Of a DNA stretch of 64,000 bases, positions 18,806 through 27,960 are shown piece after piece (the stretch's first letter is position 1; each line of letters starts with the position of its first letter). Origin of the DNA: Polyangiaceae bacterium (lineage in GTDB: Bacteria > Myxococcota_A > Polyangia > Polyangiales > Polyangiaceae); contig JADJRH010000011.1 in the NCBI GenBank assembly GCA_016712345.1, positions 620,001 to 684,000 on the forward strand. The letters are read 5' to 3'. Both the position numbers and the translations under genes were made by a program. The notes beneath the pieces were generated by a model that ran no database searches, was not told where the DNA came from, and saw only the letters and a list, made by a program, of their open reading frames with translations.

Positions 18806-19234
18806 CTACGGGGTTACATTGCGCCCGGGTTGCACAACTTTGTGGAGTGTGGCCGCCAATTCGGCCGCGTTGAAGGGCTTGATTAGAATTTCGGCCCCGG
18901 TGCCGGCAAATTGGTCGCGAGCTTCATGGCTGCTCAGACCCGTCGAAACGATAATGGGAATTGCAGGGTCTAATTTTCGCAGTTCGTCAAGAGTTGCGCG
19001 ACCGCTCATTCCCGGCATGGTTGCGTCGAGCAACACGACATGCGGCTTTTGCGCAGCCTGCGCAAAAAAAGTCACGGCGTCGGTTCCGTTGGTGGCAACC
19101 TGAACGTTGCACCCCAGGTGAGAAAGCAGGCGCTTGGCGGCACGACTTACCAACGGATCGTCATCGACGACCAAGATCCGCAGGTTCGCGGGAAGGGGAG
19201 ACGACCTGGACTCGTTTGAGCTGTGCGGGACCAC
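18806..19234 (-). CDS. Single-domain response regulator
   Basis: 142 aa: LRILVVDDDPLVSRAAKRLL, phospho-Asp in VVLLDATMPGMSG, Thr in IVSTGL and Lys in ILIKPFNAAE. Only the receiver is present, as in CheY-like or phosphorelay proteins. First of seven same-strand genes reaching to 12119. The GTG at 19234 gives a short extra N-terminus; the true start could be a few codons further in. The 249 bp between it and the porin gene hold no gene that I can support. Confidence 0.87.
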   Translation of the reverse strand: MVPHSSNESRSSPLPANLRILVVDDDPLVSRAAKRLLSHLGCNVQVATNGTDAVTFFAQAAQKPHVVLLDATMPGMSGRATLDELRKLDPAIPIIVSTGLSSHEARDQFAGTGAEILIKPFNAAELAATLHKVVQPGRNVTP

Positions 19235-19483
19235 CGATCCTCACGCGGCCGTACAGGCGACCATTGAGGCGTTGGAGATTTTCGCACGGAGGCTGGCGCG
19301 CATTTCTGCTGCGGCGCGACCATCACATGCGAAAGCGTGGGGCACCTTACCCCGTACGTTATGTTGTACGCAAGAGGAAGCGGACAATTCTTCACCCGCG
19401 ATTGTTGCCGATTTTCATCCCGGCCGCGTCACAGGCATCCAAACGTGCCTGGTCGTTGCGTGATGGTGTCAGTTACCCAGGAG

Positions 19484-20698
19484 TCACCTAGCTAGAATGA
19501 GCGTGTCGGGCGTTTTGAGGGTTAACCGCAACAGGGTTACCCAACTGTCTTTTCTATCAGGTTCTTCGATGGGCGGTCGATCGTACAAATACCCGTAGAA
19601 AGCAGCGGAAAGCGCTGCATAGTTGGTGGCCCACCAGCGAAGTGCCACCGCTCCCGATGTGGCTCCACCCGCGGTTACGTCGGGGGCGCCCACACCGAGG
19701 TCAAGTCTCTCGACTCGGGCCGCCAGTTCAAGCGCGCCGAAGTCCCATTGATTCCAGGGTGTGTCCACCGGCCAAGCACCTGGTACGCGCCGCTGACCGG
19801 TGATCATCCAAGCGACCTCGGCGCCCCCTCCACTGGAACGCGTGGCAATGAGGGGTACGCGCGGGGTGTCTGGATTGCCGTCGGTGTCTTTTCCGCGGCT
19901 CTCAAGGGCAAACGCAAATTCACCCGACACGCGCACCGGACCTACCCACGTGACGGCGTGCGCCTCCACAACGCGTCGCCCGCCGCTCACCGTGGGGGGC
20001 CGATAAAAGGTGAATGCGCCGGCGGTTGTTCCTGCAACGCCGGGCCGATCTTCCACCGAGTCAACGTGCAGTCCGGCGCCGAAACGAACTCCCCAGAAAA
20101 CATTTTTTCCAACCGTTGGTATGGCTCTACCGAGCGCCACATCGAGCCGCATATCCATGGCAAAATCGCTGTTGTCGTTTCCGAGCACAGCGCCCGAACC
20201 GTTGCCGGCGCGCACCCAGGCTTCAATGGGTAGATTGGGCGTGGGTAGAAGGTGCAACTCGGCGCCGAGGTCACGGCCGGGCCAAAACGCATTCACAACC
20301 ATGGACCGTTCTGGAATGGGTAGGTTGGCCACCCATTCATCACGCGCCCCTGCAAAAAGAGGCGTTTTGGAGGCGCCTACCCGAATGGCCAGCCACTTTA
20401 GAGGGCGCAGCTCTGTGTACGCATCGAGAAGCGCGGGTTTTTCACGAGCCCACTCGGCCTGTGCTACCCCACTGAGCCAACTGCCAACGTCGATGCGCGC
20501 GCCGAGGCGGGCCCGAACCAAAGCGAACCCATCTTCACCCTCAATCCTGTCAGGTGCATCAAACCGGAGGTCTGTTTCGGATAAAAAAAGGGGTTTGAAG
20601 GCGACGGAATCGGCCGAGGCGGGCCGGCACGGGAGTACAACGAAAATGGCGGCCGCAGCCGCGCCGAAAAGCCATTTGATAAAACGCAAATGGGTCAC
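19484..20698 (-). CDS. Outer-membrane porin, OprO/OprP-like
   Basis: 404 aa with a signal peptide (WLFGAAAAAIFVVLPCRPASA). The mature part consists of amphipathic strands with porin-like features: VGSWLSGVAQAEWAREKPAL, RVGASKTPLFAGARDEWVAN (the lysine/pro pattern recalls KxPFG of phosphate-selective porins), FWGVRFGAGLHVD, ALELAARVERLDLGV, and a C-terminal strand WVTLLRLTLKTPDTLILAR. OprP family members pass anions such as phosphate; the substrate here is not certain because the residues lining the OprP channel cannot be matched by eye. Confidence 0.72.
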   Translation of the reverse strand: MTHLRFIKWLFGAAAAAIFVVLPCRPASADSVAFKPLFLSETDLRFDAPDRIEGEDGFALVRARLGARIDVGSWLSGVAQAEWAREKPALLDAYTELRPLKWLAIRVGASKTPLFAGARDEWVANLPIPERSMVVNAFWPGRDLGAELHLLPTPNLPIEAWVRAGNGSGAVLGNDNSDFAMDMRLDVALGRAIPTVGKNVFWGVRFGAGLHVDSVEDRPGVAGTTAGAFTFYRPPTVSGGRRVVEAHAVTWVGPVRVSGEFAFALESRGKDTDGNPDTPRVPLIATRSSGGGAEVAWMITGQRRVPGAWPVDTPWNQWDFGALELAARVERLDLGVGAPDVTAGGATSGAVALRWWATNYAALSAAFYGYLYDRPPIEEPDRKDSWVTLLRLTLKTPDTLILAR

Positions 20699-20704
20699 CG
20701 TCTT

Positions 20705-21640
20705 TTAGTCTACAGGTAAGATTTGGAGCTTGTGGGTGACGCCGTCGCTCTCGTTGCCGTCGTGGTCGGATAGGAAAAGGCGCTTATGGGTAGGGTCGTA
20801 CGCGACGCCTCGAATTTCTTGAAAGCCGCCGGCGAACTCGTTGACCTTCCCATCGGCACCGATTTGGCGCACATCACCCGCTTTTCCGCCGGTGAACAAA
20901 GAGCCGGCCGGCCCTTGGCACAGAAGGTCGGGTGTATCGAGTTGAGCGAGCACGGCCACTTGGTCGGGGGCGGCAATGGGAGCCTTTACAATTCTACCCG
21001 CAACCTGTTCACTCGCGTACAGGTCTGACCCGATGACAACAACACCCACGGGTTTGTCGAGCCCTTCGAGAACATTGACTTCTGCACCGGTAAGGTCAAG
21101 TTGAGCGACTGCTCCGAATTTGGTGCCGTTGTTGGAGACAAAGTACGAATCGTAGAGCGTCCCGTCGAGCGCCACGGCGAGGCCGATTCTGCGGCGCACA
21201 GGGTCGAGATTGGGGACAACCCCACCCTGACCGTCGGCGGTAACAAACACCACGTCTCCAGCCGTTCCGCCGCCGAACCGCGGCACAACGAGCGTTCCGT
21301 CGGGGGTTCTCACCACTTGACCCAGGCCGGGACTGTCGGGTGGGCCGGCGGGTAGATCGGCGGCGAGAGACAGACCCTCGGCGTCTGTCCACTTGAGAAT
21401 GCGGTTTTGATTGTCGTCGGCGAGGTATAATACCCCCTGACTGTCATCCCAATAAAGACCGTTTGGGTCACCATCAAGGGCGATGGTTGTCGGCCCTCGA
21501 TCAACCTGTGGAGCCGAGCCACCGGAGCCACCGCTGCCGCCGGCCCCGGCGCCTCCACCCGTGGACTGGGTAGATTCGTTTCCGCCGCAGCCGACAAGCG
21601 TTGCCAGAATGAGCGCCAATCCAACATGGGTAAGGGCCAT
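20705..21640 (-). CDS. Beta-propeller (SMP-30/NHL-like) lipoprotein
   Basis: 311 aa from the ATG at 21640; the open frame is longer but only this start gives a lipoprotein signal (GLALILATLVGCGGN). The linker GGGAGAGGSGGSGGS is followed by six-bladed propeller-type repeats: GDPNGLYWDDSQGVLYLADD, NRILKWT, GLGQVVRTPDGTLVVPRFGG, RIGLAVALDGTLYDSYF, KPVGVVVIGSDLYASEQVAG and FQEIRGVAYDPTHKRLFLSD. Such propellers bind sugars, lactones or proteins; none can be chosen. It starts 6 bp downstream of nothing co-directional, but its end lies 6 bp before the porin start region, so both may share a transcript. Confidence 0.83.
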   Translation of the reverse strand: MALTHVGLALILATLVGCGGNESTQSTGGGAGAGGSGGSGGSAPQVDRGPTTIALDGDPNGLYWDDSQGVLYLADDNQNRILKWTDAEGLSLAADLPAGPPDSPGLGQVVRTPDGTLVVPRFGGGTAGDVVFVTADGQGGVVPNLDPVRRRIGLAVALDGTLYDSYFVSNNGTKFGAVAQLDLTGAEVNVLEGLDKPVGVVVIGSDLYASEQVAGRIVKAPIAAPDQVAVLAQLDTPDLLCQGPAGSLFTGGKAGDVRQIGADGKVNEFAGGFQEIRGVAYDPTHKRLFLSDHDGNESDGVTHKLQILPVD

Positions 21641-21715
21641 GCGGTCGGTTTTACCGTAGCGAAGAATCAGGGTGCAAGGGTTTCCTTTGGGCGGCCGGTG
21701 TGCGAAACTTGGTGT

Positions 21716-22546
21716 ATGCCCCGCTGTGTACGCAAGTCGGTTGCCGCTTTTTTCTCGATTTTTGTCCTGCTTTTTGCGGTGTTTGCGGCAGCCTGCGGAT
21801 CGTCTTCGTCGGACAAGCCACTGCGGCTTGCAACCACCACGAGTGTTGTTGATTCCGGCTTGCTGAGCACGCTCTTGCCCGCTTTTGAAAAAAAGACAGG
21901 TCGGCGAGTAGAAGTGATGGCGTTGGGATCTGGAAAAGCCCTCTCGGCGCTGCGCGAAGGTGAGGCCGATGTGGCGGTGACGCACGCCCCTGAACTGGAG
22001 CTTGCGGCGGTTGAAAAAGGGGAAGCCAAGGCGCGGACGCCTTTCATGCGCAATGCCTTTGTGATTGTGGGGCCCAAAGACAGTCTACCCATTGTGGCGG
22101 GCGCGGGAGATTTTCGCGACGTGTTGCGAGCCATTGCCAAGTCTGGCAAAAAGTTCGTTTCGCGGGGGGATGAGTCAGGTACCCATACGCGCGAAAAAGC
22201 GCTTTGGAAAGCGGCCAATCTCGATCCTGAAGCCGACTTCATTATCAAGGCCAAAGCCGGTATGGCAGAAACGCTGAAGCGCGCTTCGGACGACGGCGCG
22301 TTTGCCCTGACTGACAAGGGTACCTTTCTCGCCAAGCGAAATGATGTGGAGCTGGCGATTGTGTTTCAGGGGGATGACGAGCTGAACAATGTGTACTCGG
22401 TTGTTGAGCCGGCGGCGGACGCCAAGTCTGACAGGGAAGGCGCTCAGGGTTTTGCGAATTTTGTCCGTTCACCAGATGGGAAGGCCGTGATTGGTGGGTT
22501 TGGGGTGGAGGCGCTGGGGGAGCCGCTGTTCACGCCCGAACCGTAG
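21716..22546 (+). CDS. tupA: TupA-like (tungstate/molybdate-type) ABC substrate-binding lipoprotein
   Basis: 276 aa from the ATG at 21716. Lipoprotein signal FAVFAAACGSSS. The mature protein opens with RLATTTSVVDSGLLSTLLPA, the TTTS...SGLL signature of TupA proteins, followed by EVMALGSGKALSALREGEAD, DVAVTHA, and SRGDESGTHTREKALW, all oxyanion-contacting segments in that family. The role is high-affinity tungstate (possibly molybdate) uptake. No permease or ATPase gene (tupB, tupC) is in the window, so it is an orphan or the rest lies elsewhere. Divergent from the propeller lipoprotein with 75 bp between starts. Confidence 0.82.
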   Translation: MPRCVRKSVAAFFSIFVLLFAVFAAACGSSSSDKPLRLATTTSVVDSGLLSTLLPAFEKKTGRRVEVMALGSGKALSALREGEADVAVTHAPELELAAVEKGEAKARTPFMRNAFVIVGPKDSLPIVAGAGDFRDVLRAIAKSGKKFVSRGDESGTHTREKALWKAANLDPEADFIIKAKAGMAETLKRASDDGAFALTDKGTFLAKRNDVELAIVFQGDDELNNVYSVVEPAADAKSDREGAQGFANFVRSPDGKAVIGGFGVEALGEPLFTPEP

Positions 22547-22631
22547 ACTGGAAACCTACCCATGGAAACGCAGTGGCCCATGACCGGAAAAGTGCTTGAC
22601 CCGCTCATTTCGGCCCGATAGGTTCGCGCGG

Positions 22632-22904
22632 ATGAAAAAGCTCGGTCTGGTTTTTGTGGGGTTGTTTCTCTCGCTCGCCGCCTGCAAGTCCCAAAGCGCG
22701 GTGGTGGGTTTTTGTCTGGGGGCCGATGGTACAAGTCAAGATTGTGGGATCGCCTGCAAGGTTGAAAAGCACGAGCAGGCGTGTGCGAAGTGGGCCGAAA
22801 AAACAAAGGCCATCTGCGCAAAGATCACCAAAGATCAATGCCAGGAAATCTGCGTGAAGGATGAAAATCCCACGGCATGTGAAATTGCGAAAACGATGAA
22901 GTAG
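22632..22904 (+). CDS. Small Cys-rich lipoprotein
   Basis: 90 aa from the ATG at 22632 (the frame is open 36 bp further up, but the signal LVFVGLFLSLAACKS starts here). After the lipobox Cys the mature part has seven cysteines in a short helical region (FCLGADGTSQDCGIACKVEK, CAKWAEKTKAICAKITKDQC, ICVKDENPTACE), suggesting disulfide stabilisation in the periplasm. The family is not recognised. The following 271 bp to the MFS gene contain no gene that I can support. Confidence 0.72.
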   Translation: MKKLGLVFVGLFLSLAACKSQSAVVGFCLGADGTSQDCGIACKVEKHEQACAKWAEKTKAICAKITKDQCQEICVKDENPTACEIAKTMK

Positions 22905-23175
22905 AGCGTGGACCCATCTCGCTTGGGCCACAACACCAACGTCACCGTGGCCGCCGTCACACTCGCCCCCAACACCCCACCACAATCCAAGGCTCGCGCG
23001 AAACCTCCGGCGTATGGGTAGACGCCACACCCGCCTCCGTCGTGATGGCATGTACCTCACGCGGCCCTACGCAACCTGGAACCGGAAAAAACAGGCGCGC
23101 GAATGACCCATGGGTATACTATCGGTCATACCTGGGCGATTGGAGCCACTTTTACCCGTGTACAAAAATCTTGGG

Positions 23176-24663
23176 TCAGGTGGGCTTGGGGGTTTCAGGT
23201 TCGGTTGGAGGGGTTTGTGCGGCGAGTGTTTTGGGGAAGGGTAGGCTCACAAGAAATGCGGTGACGCTCATGGCGCCCACAATCCAAAACACGGTGGAGA
23301 GGGCGTTTCCAAGGCTGGAACTCAACTTGGCAAGGACGGTTGGGTCAATGTGTTTCAGACCTTCCCGCGTTAGGATTTGTTGAGTTGCTTCAGGTGGAAT
23401 GGTTGGGTCGCCCAAGATGGCGCGGTTGATCACCCATCCCATAACGCCCACGGCAATGGCTCCGCCGATGGTGCGGAAAAACATGGTGCTGGCCGTGGCA
23501 ACGCCTCGTTCATGCCAGGCGACGCTTGTCTGTACAGCAATGACAAGCGCGGTGTTGGCAAACCCCATCCCAAGGCCGAAAACAAGCGTGGTAATGCGCA
23601 TGGCCGTGAGCGATTCATGCGCGCCGAAGAGAGCGAGGGCAATGCCGGAAGAGGCCGTTACAAAGAGGCCAATGCGAATGAGCGGTCGAAAACCTACCCG
23701 TGGTATCAGCCGGCCGCCGATGGCGCTGGCAATAGGCCAACCCACAACCATGGGGGCAATGGCACTTCCACCGTCTTGGGGAGATCCGTGAAGCACCGCC
23801 TGAACATAGAGTGGAACATAGGTGAGAATGCCCAACATCGATCCGCCGATAATGGCGCCCACGGGGCTGGACACCGCCAAGACGGGGCGGGTGAACAACT
23901 CAAAGGGTAAGATCGGCTCTTTGGCGCGGCGCTCGACAATCGCGAATACCGCTAGTGCGCACACCGTGACGGCCCCGGCGATAACCTTGTGAGTCAGCAC
24001 GGGCCTGTCGATGGCAAGGAGGAGAGCGCCCACGCCGACGGTGAGAAAAAAGGCGCCCGCCCAGTCGATGGATCGCCTTCGTTTTTCGACATTTTCGTGC
24101 AGGTTTGCAACGATGAGCAAGGTGGCGGCGATGCCAAATGGGATGTTCATAAAAAACACCCATCGCCACGAAACGTGGTCGACGATCAGGCCGCCGAGGA
24201 GGGGACCTACCAATCCAAAAAAGCCCCATGCGGCGCCGAATAGGCCCTGAATTTTGGAGCGCTGGGCCAGGTCGAAAATGTCGCCGACAACAGTGATGGC
24301 GATGGGTTGCATGGAGCCGGCGCCGAGCCCCTGAATGGTTCGAAACGCGATGAGCTGCGGCATGGATGTGGCGGCGCCGCTCGCGATGGACCCGCTGAGA
24401 AACAGGAAGATGCCGAGGAGGAGAATGGGCTTGCGGCCGTACATGTCGGCGAGCTTGCCGTAGAGCGGCACCGAGACACTCGACGCGACGAGGTAGGCGT
24501 TGGCGACCCAAGCGTAATATTCGAGGCCGCCGAGATCGCCGATCACGGTGGGCATGGCGGTGGAAACAACCGTCGCTTCGAGCGCGGCCATGGCGAGAGC
24601 CAGGATGAGGCCGGCGACGGTGAACCCTTTTCGAGTTTGTTTTGGAGCGGAGGCTTGACTCAT
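23176..24663 (-). CDS. MFS drug/proton exporter, DHA2 (EmrB/QacA-like)
   Basis: 495 aa from the ATG at 24663. Starts with GLILALAMAALEATVVSTAM (the LDxTVVxxAL-type motif of the 14-helix DHA2 family, with Glu in place of Asp), then motif A GKLADMYGRKPI, motif GLGAGSMQPI, and WRWVFFMNIPFG. Fourteen hydrophobic segments can be counted approximately. Expected to export drugs or metabolites by proton antiport in the inner membrane. No regulator or periplasmic adaptor (EmrA) is adjacent. Same strand as infC, 56 bp downstream of it. Confidence 0.9.
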   Translation of the reverse strand: MSQASAPKQTRKGFTVAGLILALAMAALEATVVSTAMPTVIGDLGGLEYYAWVANAYLVASSVSVPLYGKLADMYGRKPILLLGIFLFLSGSIASGAATSMPQLIAFRTIQGLGAGSMQPIAITVVGDIFDLAQRSKIQGLFGAAWGFFGLVGPLLGGLIVDHVSWRWVFFMNIPFGIAATLLIVANLHENVEKRRRSIDWAGAFFLTVGVGALLLAIDRPVLTHKVIAGAVTVCALAVFAIVERRAKEPILPFELFTRPVLAVSSPVGAIIGGSMLGILTYVPLYVQAVLHGSPQDGGSAIAPMVVGWPIASAIGGRLIPRVGFRPLIRIGLFVTASSGIALALFGAHESLTAMRITTLVFGLGMGFANTALVIAVQTSVAWHERGVATASTMFFRTIGGAIAVGVMGWVINRAILGDPTIPPEATQQILTREGLKHIDPTVLAKLSSSLGNALSTVFWIVGAMSVTAFLVSLPFPKTLAAQTPPTEPETPKPT

Positions 24664-24719
24664 GCGGCGAATGGCGTGGGGCGCTCGGGGACGGCGCCGC
24701 ACGAGGCCCGTACGAACGA

Positions 24720-25439
24720 CTATTCGTCGTCGTCGTCGTCATCGTCGTCGTCGCCGTCCTTCTCTTCGAGTTCGCGTTCGAGTTTGTCGATCTCGTCGTC
24801 ATCGGCGTGCGGCGTGGTGCTGCGGCCTTCTGCGATTGCTTTTTGGCGGGCCTTTTCTGCCGCCACGCGCGCTTGGGCCACCTTCTGCATGACGGCCGGT
24901 TTGGGCGCCATGAGAAGCGTCATCGTGCGTTGCTCCATGGTGGGGCGAACTTCAATGTTGGCCAGGTCTTCGCACTGCTTGACGATCCAGTCGAGCTGTT
25001 CCTGCGCTTTTTCAGGGTGCGTGATTTCGCGACCGCGGAAGCGACACGTGAACTTGACCTTGTGGCCCGCTTCCAAAAAGCGACGTGCCGCGCGCGCCTT
25101 AAACGCCAAGTCGTGGTCGTCGGTTTTGGGGCGCAGCTTGATCTCTTTGATCTCGACCGTTGTCTGCTTGCGCTTCGCCTCTTTCGCCTTCTTTTTCTCG
25201 TCGTATTTGTACTTACCAAAGTCGAGGATTTTGCAGACCGGCGGATCGGCTTTGGGGTTGACTTCTACAAGATCGAGGCCGCGTTCCTGTGCCCTTCGAA
25301 GGGCTTCGTGAGTCGGCAGGATGCCGAGCATGCCGCCGTCTTCGTCAACGACGCGCACTTCGGGAACGCGAATTCGGTTGTTGATGCGGATCTGAGGGCC
25401 GCGTTGGGCCTGGCGAGGGTCGAAGCGTCGCATTGCCAT
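24720..25439 (-). CDS. infC: Translation initiation factor IF-3 with acidic C-terminal extension
   Basis: 239 aa from the ATG at 25439. IF-3 N domain: QIRINNRIRVPEVRVVDEDG and DPPVCKILDFGKYKYDEKK; C domain: EIKLRPKTDDHDLAFKARAA, FRGREITH and LLMAPKP. A tail of about 60 residues follows, ending in a run of Asp with a final Glu; bacterial IF-3 normally stops near 180 aa. Myxococcus xanthus IF-3 (Dsg, needed for development) is reported to have such an extension. AAGGAG at 25459-25454 lies 14 bp from the ATG, and an in-frame ATC lies at 25451-25449; see findings. rpmI and rplT, the usual followers, are absent. Confidence 0.96.
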   Translation of the reverse strand: MAMRRFDPRQAQRGPQIRINNRIRVPEVRVVDEDGGMLGILPTHEALRRAQERGLDLVEVNPKADPPVCKILDFGKYKYDEKKKAKEAKRKQTTVEIKEIKLRPKTDDHDLAFKARAARRFLEAGHKVKFTCRFRGREITHPEKAQEQLDWIVKQCEDLANIEVRPTMEQRTMTLLMAPKPAVMQKVAQARVAAEKARQKAIAEGRSTTPHADDDEIDKLERELEEKDGDDDDDDDDDE

Positions 25440-25626
25440 GAGTGAACGGATCTCTCCTTGTGAAACGGTGGGTTATCCGATGGATCACCGGCTCGCAGAG
25501 GCGTGTTTGCCTCGCTTTGCGAAGGTGGGTGACCCACGGCGGCGGGCATTCTCGGCGTATTTTCGACGACTTTCCAAGAAGAAAACGCTGTTTCGCCGGA
25601 CAAGTTATGACCGAGCCGCGGATCTC

Positions 25627-27693
25627 CTACGGTTTGGGGGGCTGGCTTTCAGCCGTGAGGCGCGTGACGAACTCGTCGAGAGGCATGGGGCCGAGATCTT
25701 TGTTGAGATCGCGTGAGCGAGGCGCGACTTCTCGATTGGCGGCTTCTTTGTCGCCGACAACGCAAACGTAGGGCACCCGCATGAGGCGCGCGTTGCGAAT
25801 TTTGGCCCCAAGTTTGTCGGCCGAAAGATCGGCCGTGACGCGGAAACCCAAGCCTCGCAGGTGTTTCACGACGTCGCGTGCGTACTCATCCTGCTTTTCA
25901 CTCACGGTGACAATGACGGCCTGCTCGGGCGCAAGCCACACCGGAAACGCGCCGGCAGTGTGCTCGATGTAGAGCGACATAAACCGCTCAAGCGAGCCCA
26001 AGATCGCGCGGTGAAGCATGACCGGGCGATGTTGCGCGCCGTCGGCACCCACGTATTCAAGCTCAAAGCGATCGGGCAGACCGTAGTCGAGCTGAATGGT
26101 GCCGAGCTGCCACGGACGTTGAAGCGCGTCTTCGATGTGAAACTCCAACTTGGGACCGTAAAAAGCGCCTTCGCCGGGAGACAGCTCAAACTGCAAATTG
26201 GCGTCGCGCACGGCTTGGCCAAGCGCCCCTTCCGCCGCGTCCCACTGCTCGTTGGTGCCAATGCGTTTTTCAGGGCGCGTGGCGAGCCGAATTTCCACGC
26301 GCGGAAATTTCATTGCTGTGTACACTTCATAAATGAGCTTTAAAAACGCCTGAATTTCGCCGTGCAGTTGGTCTTGTGTACAGAAGATGTGGGCGTCGTC
26401 CTGGCAGAATGAGCGCACGCGTGAGAGGCCGTGAACAACGCCTCCGCGCTCGTAGCGGTGAAGGCGCCCAAAGTCGGCCATGCGCCACGGAAGGTCGCGG
26501 TAGCTTCGGCGCCGCGAGCCGAAGATCAAACAATGGCTCGGGCAGTTCATCGGCTTTTGCGCGAGCGCTTCAAGCTCGGTGAGCTGGTCGACAACCGCGT
26601 GATCGCGGGCGCGATCGGCCCTGCGATAGCTGTGCGGATCGGTGTCGGCGTCTTTGGCCTCGTGTACATCCACGCGGAGCGCGAGCTTGGCTTTGTCGAT
26701 TTCGTCGGCCGTGACCGGGAGGTACATGTTCTCGCGGTAGTTCGGCAAATGGCCGCTTGTTGTGAAGAGGCGCTTGTCGAAGATCTGCGGCGTGATCACT
26801 TCTTCGTACCCGTGACGCAGGTACGCCTGCCGCATGAACTGAATGAGCCCGTTGTACACAACGGCGCCGCGCGGCAGGAAAAACGGCATGGCCGGTGCGT
26901 ACTCATGGTTCATGTACAGATCGAGTTCTTTGCCGAGCTTGCGGTGATCGCGCTCTTTGGCCTCGGCAATTAACTTGAGGTGCGCATCGAGCGCCTTTTG
27001 CGAGGGGAACGCGGTGCCGTAGATGCGTTGCAACATCGCGTTGCGTTCGTCGCCGCGCCAATACGCACCGGCAACGGCGGTGAGCTTTACCGCGGCGAGC
27101 ATTTTGGTGTTGGGCACGTGCGGGCCTTCACAGAGATCCACCCATTCGGTTTTTCCGTCGCCGTGGAAATAGAGCGAGATGTCTTCACCCTCGGGGATAT
27201 TTTCGATGTGTTCGCGCTTGTAGGTTTCGCCCATTTTTTCAAACAGGGCGCGCGCTTCATCACGCGAGATCACAACGCGGCGAAAGGGTGCGCCGGCGGC
27301 GATGATCTCGCGCATTTTGTCTTCAATCCGAGCGAGATCGTCGTCGGTGAAAACGCCGCCCTGTTTGTCGAAGTCGTAATAAAAGCCGTGCTGCGTGGCA
27401 GGGCCGAAGGTGACTTTGGTGCCGGGGAAAAGGCGCTGCACCGCATCGGCCATGACGTGCGCTGTGGAGTGGCGAACGATCGCAAGGCCCGCCGGGTCGT
27501 TCGAGCGAACCGGAGTGGCTTTTTCGTTGGGCGGAAGAGTGAACGGAGTTTGAAGATCGAACGTTTTGGTGCCGACTTTGGCGCCGATAATCGTGGGATC
27601 TTTCGCGAGGGCCTCGGCAAACAGGTCGCGTGCTGTGACGCGTGAGCCGGCCGCGGAGCCCTCGGGAGCGGGTGAATGCGATGCGTCAGCCAT
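25627..27693 (-). CDS. thrS: Threonyl-tRNA synthetase
   Basis: 688 aa from the ATG at 27693. N-terminal TGS-like part (TKTFDLQTPFTLP), editing domain (HSTAHVMADAVQRLFPG, with catalytic-type HxxxH), class II core with motif 2 HRYERGG and motif 3 HRAILGSLERF, and the anticodon-binding domain (VIVTVSEKQDEYARDVVKHL). The zinc ligands are present: Cys in KPMNCPSH, His in DDAHIFC and His in VMLHRAIL. About 45 extra residues rich in Asp and Arg precede KPMNC, an insertion compared with the E. coli enzyme. It charges tRNA-Thr. Upstream of infC on the same strand, 187 bp apart, as in the classical thrS-infC order. Confidence 0.97.
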   Translation of the reverse strand: MADASHSPAPEGSAAGSRVTARDLFAEALAKDPTIIGAKVGTKTFDLQTPFTLPPNEKATPVRSNDPAGLAIVRHSTAHVMADAVQRLFPGTKVTFGPATQHGFYYDFDKQGGVFTDDDLARIEDKMREIIAAGAPFRRVVISRDEARALFEKMGETYKREHIENIPEGEDISLYFHGDGKTEWVDLCEGPHVPNTKMLAAVKLTAVAGAYWRGDERNAMLQRIYGTAFPSQKALDAHLKLIAEAKERDHRKLGKELDLYMNHEYAPAMPFFLPRGAVVYNGLIQFMRQAYLRHGYEEVITPQIFDKRLFTTSGHLPNYRENMYLPVTADEIDKAKLALRVDVHEAKDADTDPHSYRRADRARDHAVVDQLTELEALAQKPMNCPSHCLIFGSRRRSYRDLPWRMADFGRLHRYERGGVVHGLSRVRSFCQDDAHIFCTQDQLHGEIQAFLKLIYEVYTAMKFPRVEIRLATRPEKRIGTNEQWDAAEGALGQAVRDANLQFELSPGEGAFYGPKLEFHIEDALQRPWQLGTIQLDYGLPDRFELEYVGADGAQHRPVMLHRAILGSLERFMSLYIEHTAGAFPVWLAPEQAVIVTVSEKQDEYARDVVKHLRGLGFRVTADLSADKLGAKIRNARLMRVPYVCVVGDKEAANREVAPRSRDLNKDLGPMPLDEFVTRLTAESQPPKP

Positions 27694-27960
27694 GGGGCTC
27701 ACTAGCACTTTTTTGTGCAAAAGCGGGCCAAAATGAGGTGCCCCCCACCGCCGGGCGGGCAACCCTCGCCGGCTTGTCGGCGTTGGCGACAACGTTGAGT
27801 GTGTACACAATCGCCACCCGCGAAACAGCCCGCCCGGCGCGCCCCCCAAGGCCGGTGTGTACACACCTGCCGGGGGGCGGCGCAGCGAAATGAGCCGCGC
27901 GGGGTGATTGGGGACGGCGACGACAATGACCGAGCGGCGGGCGCGCCGCGGAAAGCGCCT

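Noticed and set aside
12119..19234. Classical Frz/Che-type chemotaxis operon
   Set aside because: No methyl-accepting protein, CheW, CheA (HPt/P5) or CheR/CheB sequence occurs; kinases are PAS-HisKA type.
23100..23140. Operator-like dyad TGACCCATGGGTATACTATC... before the MFS 3' end
   Set aside because: It is short and imperfect and lies at the 3' end of the MFS gene, where an operator would be out of place.
26431..27645. Long plus-strand open frames opposite thrS
   Set aside because: Antisense shadows typical of GC-rich genes; thrS is unambiguous.
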